A DNA stretch of 38,875 nucleotides, taken from contig CAINDI010000145.1 of NCBI GenBank assembly GCA_903847335.1, positions 1 to 38,875 of the forward strand, read 5' to 3'. Under the pieces are notes generated by a model. The model had not been told where the DNA came from, searched no databases, and worked only from the letters and a program-made list of their open reading frames with translations. Shown here piece after piece: positions 36,384 through 38,875 of the stretch. The translations under genes and the position numbers were made by a program. The first letter of the stretch is position 1. Every line of letters starts with the position of its first letter. This DNA is from an uncultured Verrucomicrobiota bacterium. GTDB lineage: Bacteria > Verrucomicrobiota > Verrucomicrobiia > Palsa-1439.

Positions 36384-37106
36384 TCAGTGTTTGCGTAAGG
36401 AGTCGCCTTTCATGTCCACACGGTGGGCGTTATGAATGAGTCGGTCGAGCATGGCATCGGCGACCGTCGGGTCGGGGACGACTTCGTGCCAGGCACTGAC
36501 GGGAAACTGACTGGTAATTACTGTTGAACCTTGGCCGTGGCGGTCATCGAGGATCTCTAAGAACTCGCGGCACTGGCGTTCATCAATTTTGGCCAGTCCC
36601 CAGTCGTCCACCACGAGCACTTGCACTTTGGCGATCTTCTTCAACAGCTTGGTCAGACTGCCATCGGCGGTGGCATTGCTGAGGGCGCGAAACAGTTTGG
36701 GGGCGTAGAAGTACAAGACCCGGTGCCCGGCGCGACAGGCTTTGTGTGCCAGCGCACAGGCGACGAAGGTTTTGCCGCAGCCGGTCGGGCCGGTGATGAT
36801 GATGTTCTGGTGTTGATGCACCCAGTCACAGGGACTGAGTTGATCGATTACGGCGCGTTTCAAGCCCCGCGCCGCGCTGAAGTCGAGGTCTTCAATGCAC
36901 GCCGGTTGTTTCAAGCGGGCGTGGCGCAGCCGAGCGACCAAGGCGCGGTTCTCGCGCCACAGCCATTGGCGTTCGACGAGCAGGCCGAAGCGTTCCTCGA
37001 AGGATAACTCGGCACTGCGCGGCTGCGCCCGTTGTTCTTCATAGGCTTCGGCCATGCCGGTGAGTTTCATTTCGTACAGTTTGGTTTTGGTTGGTTCATG
37101 CAACAT
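36384..37106 (-). CDS. istB: IS21-family transposition helper ATPase IstB
   Basis: IstB is the AAA+ ATPase that selects the target and stimulates the IstA transposase. I start at ATG 37106 with AGGAG eight nt upstream, giving 240 residues, instead of the longer frame overlapping istA. Walker A is GPTGCGKT (106-113) and Walker B is VLVVDDWG (163-170). The N-terminal helical segment MLHEPTKTKLYEMKLTGMAE is typical. It is intact and lies 28 nt after istA. Confidence 0.95.
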   Translation of the reverse strand: MLHEPTKTKLYEMKLTGMAEAYEEQRAQPRSAELSFEERFGLLVERQWLWRENRALVARLRHARLKQPACIEDLDFSAARGLKRAVIDQLSPCDWVHQHQNIIITGPTGCGKTFVACALAHKACRAGHRVLYFYAPKLFRALSNATADGSLTKLLKKIAKVQVLVVDDWGLAKIDERQCREFLEILDDRHGQGSTVITSQFPVSAWHEVVPDPTVADAMLDRLIHNAHRVDMKGDSLRKH

Positions 37107-37134
37107 GCAGGTTCTCCTGGGGGTTGGGGTTGGG

Positions 37135-38670
37135 TTATTGGTAATAGTGGCCGCCACGCAGATTGTTGTGGGTGACCAGGGTGGCCGGGGTCGACAGGAT
37201 GGGTTGGGTCTCCAACTTGGATTCGAGGATGGATTTGATACTGGGATACGAGCAGACATCCAACACCACCGCCCGCTGGCAGGCTTGCTCCAACCGGCTG
37301 TGACCGTGGTGCCGACTCAAGCGCATTAAGCCAAGGCAGGAACGATAGCCCATCTCAGGATGGGGTTTGTGTTCGAGGATGTAACTGACAGCGGCCGCGC
37401 ATTGCGGGCCGACTTGGTTGCGGGCCCAACCAATCAAGCGCATGGGCGTCCATTCGAGATGGCGCTGATGCGCTTTCGGCCGATGGGCTGGATCCGTGGT
37501 GAAGCCACCGGAGTGATGACTGCGTGGGTGGAGTGCGACCCGCTGCTGCCGATGGAAGATCTCGACGGTGCGCTCACTCAAGCGGACATCCACCGTCTGA
37601 TGCGTCAGCCGGTACGGCACACTGTAATTGTGCCAGTCGACTTGGATGTGGTAGTCGATATTGACCTTGGCCTGCCGCCACGCGGCCAGTTCGTAACGCG
37701 TGGTCGGCAACGGGAGCAACACGGGCCGGTCGAGTTCCGCAAACAACTCCGTCCGGGAACCGGGCAGTTTCTGGAAGGGATGGTCATTGAGGGCCTGGAG
37801 TGCCCGGCGGATGGCAACATTCAGCTCGCCTAAGCTAAAGAAGCGTTGGTCCCGCAACCCTGCGAGGATGCGGCGTTCGGCGTGTTGCACGGCGGCCTCC
37901 ACCTTGCCTTTGTCCTGCGGTTTGCGAGCGCGGGCTGGTAACACTACGGTCCCATAATGCGTCGCCAACTCTTGATAGCTCGTGGTCAGTTCGGGTTCAT
38001 ACCGGCAGGCGTAGGTGACAGCGGTCTTTGGATTGTCGGGCACGGTTAAGCGCGTCACCCCACCAAAGAACTCCCACGCCTGCATATGGGCTTCGATCCA
38101 AGCGGGGCTGCGCGTGTTCTCAAACGCGGCCGCAAAGGTGTAGTTGCTGGCTCCCAACACCGCGACAAACAGATACGCCGGGCGGGATTGCCCTGTCTGC
38201 GCATCCCATAGCGGGATGGTCATGCCCGCCCAGTCCACAAACATTCGTTCCCCAGCCGGGTGCGGCTGGCGGAGCACCGGTTCGAGTTGGGAGCAGAACC
38301 GTCGATAGTATTCCCAGAACTGGGTATAGGCATACCCATCAGGATGCGCCCGTTGGTATTCCTCCCAGAGCAGTTGCAGCGTGACGCCCTTCCGTTGGAG
38401 TTCCCGATGAACTTCCGCCATCGGGGGGAGATACCGTTTCGGTGGGGGTGGCGACGCGGCCATCCGCAGCAACTGCCGGAACCGATCTTCGTCAAGATCA
38501 GCGGGAAACGGCCAGCCAATTCCCACCTGCCGCGCCTGTGCCAAGTGTTGTCCGACGCAGGTGTGACTGAGGTTCAAGCTGGCGGCGATCTGACGGTTGG
38601 TCAGCCCCAGTTCGTGTTTGAGTCGTAGGATCTCTTTTGTTTTGCGCATGGATATCGGCCTGCGAGCCAT
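37135..38670 (-). CDS. istA: IS21-family transposase IstA
   Basis: IstA is the DDE transposase of the element. I start at ATG 38670, with GAAAGGA upstream, giving 511 residues. Residues 17-48 form a helix-turn-helix (LGLTNRQIAASLNLSHTCVG). The catalytic triad is visible as D146 (FVDWAG), D212 (VPDN) and E258 (DKGKVEAA). A C-terminal beta-barrel and tail follow. The frame is open throughout, so the element may be active. Confidence 0.95.
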   Translation of the reverse strand: MARRPISMRKTKEILRLKHELGLTNRQIAASLNLSHTCVGQHLAQARQVGIGWPFPADLDEDRFRQLLRMAASPPPPKRYLPPMAEVHRELQRKGVTLQLLWEEYQRAHPDGYAYTQFWEYYRRFCSQLEPVLRQPHPAGERMFVDWAGMTIPLWDAQTGQSRPAYLFVAVLGASNYTFAAAFENTRSPAWIEAHMQAWEFFGGVTRLTVPDNPKTAVTYACRYEPELTTSYQELATHYGTVVLPARARKPQDKGKVEAAVQHAERRILAGLRDQRFFSLGELNVAIRRALQALNDHPFQKLPGSRTELFAELDRPVLLPLPTTRYELAAWRQAKVNIDYHIQVDWHNYSVPYRLTHQTVDVRLSERTVEIFHRQQRVALHPRSHHSGGFTTDPAHRPKAHQRHLEWTPMRLIGWARNQVGPQCAAAVSYILEHKPHPEMGYRSCLGLMRLSRHHGHSRLEQACQRAVVLDVCSYPSIKSILESKLETQPILSTPATLVTHNNLRGGHYYQ

Positions 38671-38780
38671 GATGTTGTTCCTTTCATTGGTTGAAAGGAG
38701 ACAGCATAGCCTCCGTATCCAGCGCCGCTGCACCGCGTTTCGGAGTTCGGTTGCCACCCCTTCCGGACTCAGCCGAAAAG

Positions 38781-38875
38781 TGGCAACTTTCAAACCGGAA
38801 TCACTGGCAACTTTGCTCCGGATTCAGTGGCAACTTATTCCCGGAACGCCTGGCAACTTTCCTCCGAAATCCGCA
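38781..38875 (-). repeat. Right terminal inverted repeat with four subterminal repeats
   Basis: TGGCAACTT occurs at 38781, 38805, 38828 and 38851, spaced 24, 23 and 23 bp, each followed by a CCGGA/CCGAA-like core. The outermost copy is part of the terminal repeat (38851-38875). The region lies upstream of istA, probably binds IstA and may overlap the istA promoter. Confidence 0.85.

Larger units (their letters stand above)
36146..38875 (-). mobile_element. IS21-family insertion sequence, apparently complete (2730 bp)
   Basis: The left end begins TGCGTATTTCGGTG (36146) and the right end, read on the minus strand, begins TGCGGATTTCGGAGG (38875); both continue into AAAGTTGCCA. This gives 5'-TG...CA-3' ends and inverted repeats of about 24-25 bp with two mismatches and one gap. 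Inside are istA and istB in the order and spacing of IS21. Multiple subterminal repeats with a 23-bp period lie at both ends, as is typical of the family. The target duplication cannot be checked because the right flank is outside the window. Confidence 0.9.

Noticed and set aside
38781-38875. CRISPR-like regular repeats
   Set aside because: The repeats are short (about 9-10 bp core), four in number and belong to the IS end; similar ones occur inverted at the other IS end. There are no cas genes.

Overview
The window is about 38.9 kb of bacterial chromosome, almost all of it one uninterrupted gene-expression cluster on the + strand, flanked by accessory genes. The likely host is a member of the Verrucomicrobiota, probably the Pedosphaera/Limisphaerales side. 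This rests on three things: an EF-Tu with an unusual switch I region, an L2 with a DHPMGGGQG loop, and a secreted protein with an Ig-like domain followed by GTYTGL/GYGTL-type modules, a combination I associate with that phylum. The phylum call is inference; the sequence carries no 16S gene.

Layout. Positions 1-1837 (minus strand) hold lutA and the 5' part of lutB (lactate oxidation), which runs off the left edge. Positions 1838-2126 are a divergent gap with a very good sigma70-type promoter and a leader of about 180 nt. From 2127 to 33125 follow tRNA-Thr, tuf, rpmG, tRNA-Trp, secE, nusG, rplK, rplA, rplJ, rplL, rpoB, rpoC, rpsL, rpsG, fusA, then S10 (rpsJ, rplC, rplD, rplW, rplB, rpsS, an unrecognised secreted coiled-coil protein, rplV, rpsC, rplP, rpmC, rpsQ), spc (rplN, rplX, rplE, rpsZ, rpsH, rplF, rplR, rpsE, rplO, secY, map, infA, rpmJ) and alpha (rpsM, rpsK, rpsD, rpoA, rplQ). 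A terminator hairpin closes it at 33154-33190. tuf sits at the head of the cluster, not after fusA, and fusA overlaps rpsJ by 4 nt, so the str and S10 operons are physically fused. rpmD (L30) and adk are missing from their usual places.

Control elements visible inside the cluster are an L1-binding mRNA motif between rplK and rplA, a 14-bp GNRA-capped hairpin between rplL and rpoB, a smaller hairpin between rplJ and rplL, palindromes between rpoC and rpsL, and a bulged hairpin before rpoA.

After the cluster come a secreted Ig-domain protein (33283-34725, +), a sugar-nucleotidyltransferase-like enzyme (34749-35642, -), and a secreted protein gene (from 35836, +) cut off by an IS21-family element. 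That element spans 36146-38875, with TG...CA ends, matching terminal inverted repeats, 23-bp-spaced subterminal repeats, istA and istB. The window stops exactly on its right terminus, which suggests a contig break at a repeated element.

No new defence or mobile system is present. The most unusual items are the secreted coiled-coil gene embedded in the S10 operon, the altered EF-Tu switch I, and a strong over-use of the palindrome ACCGGT in host genes but not in the insertion sequence.
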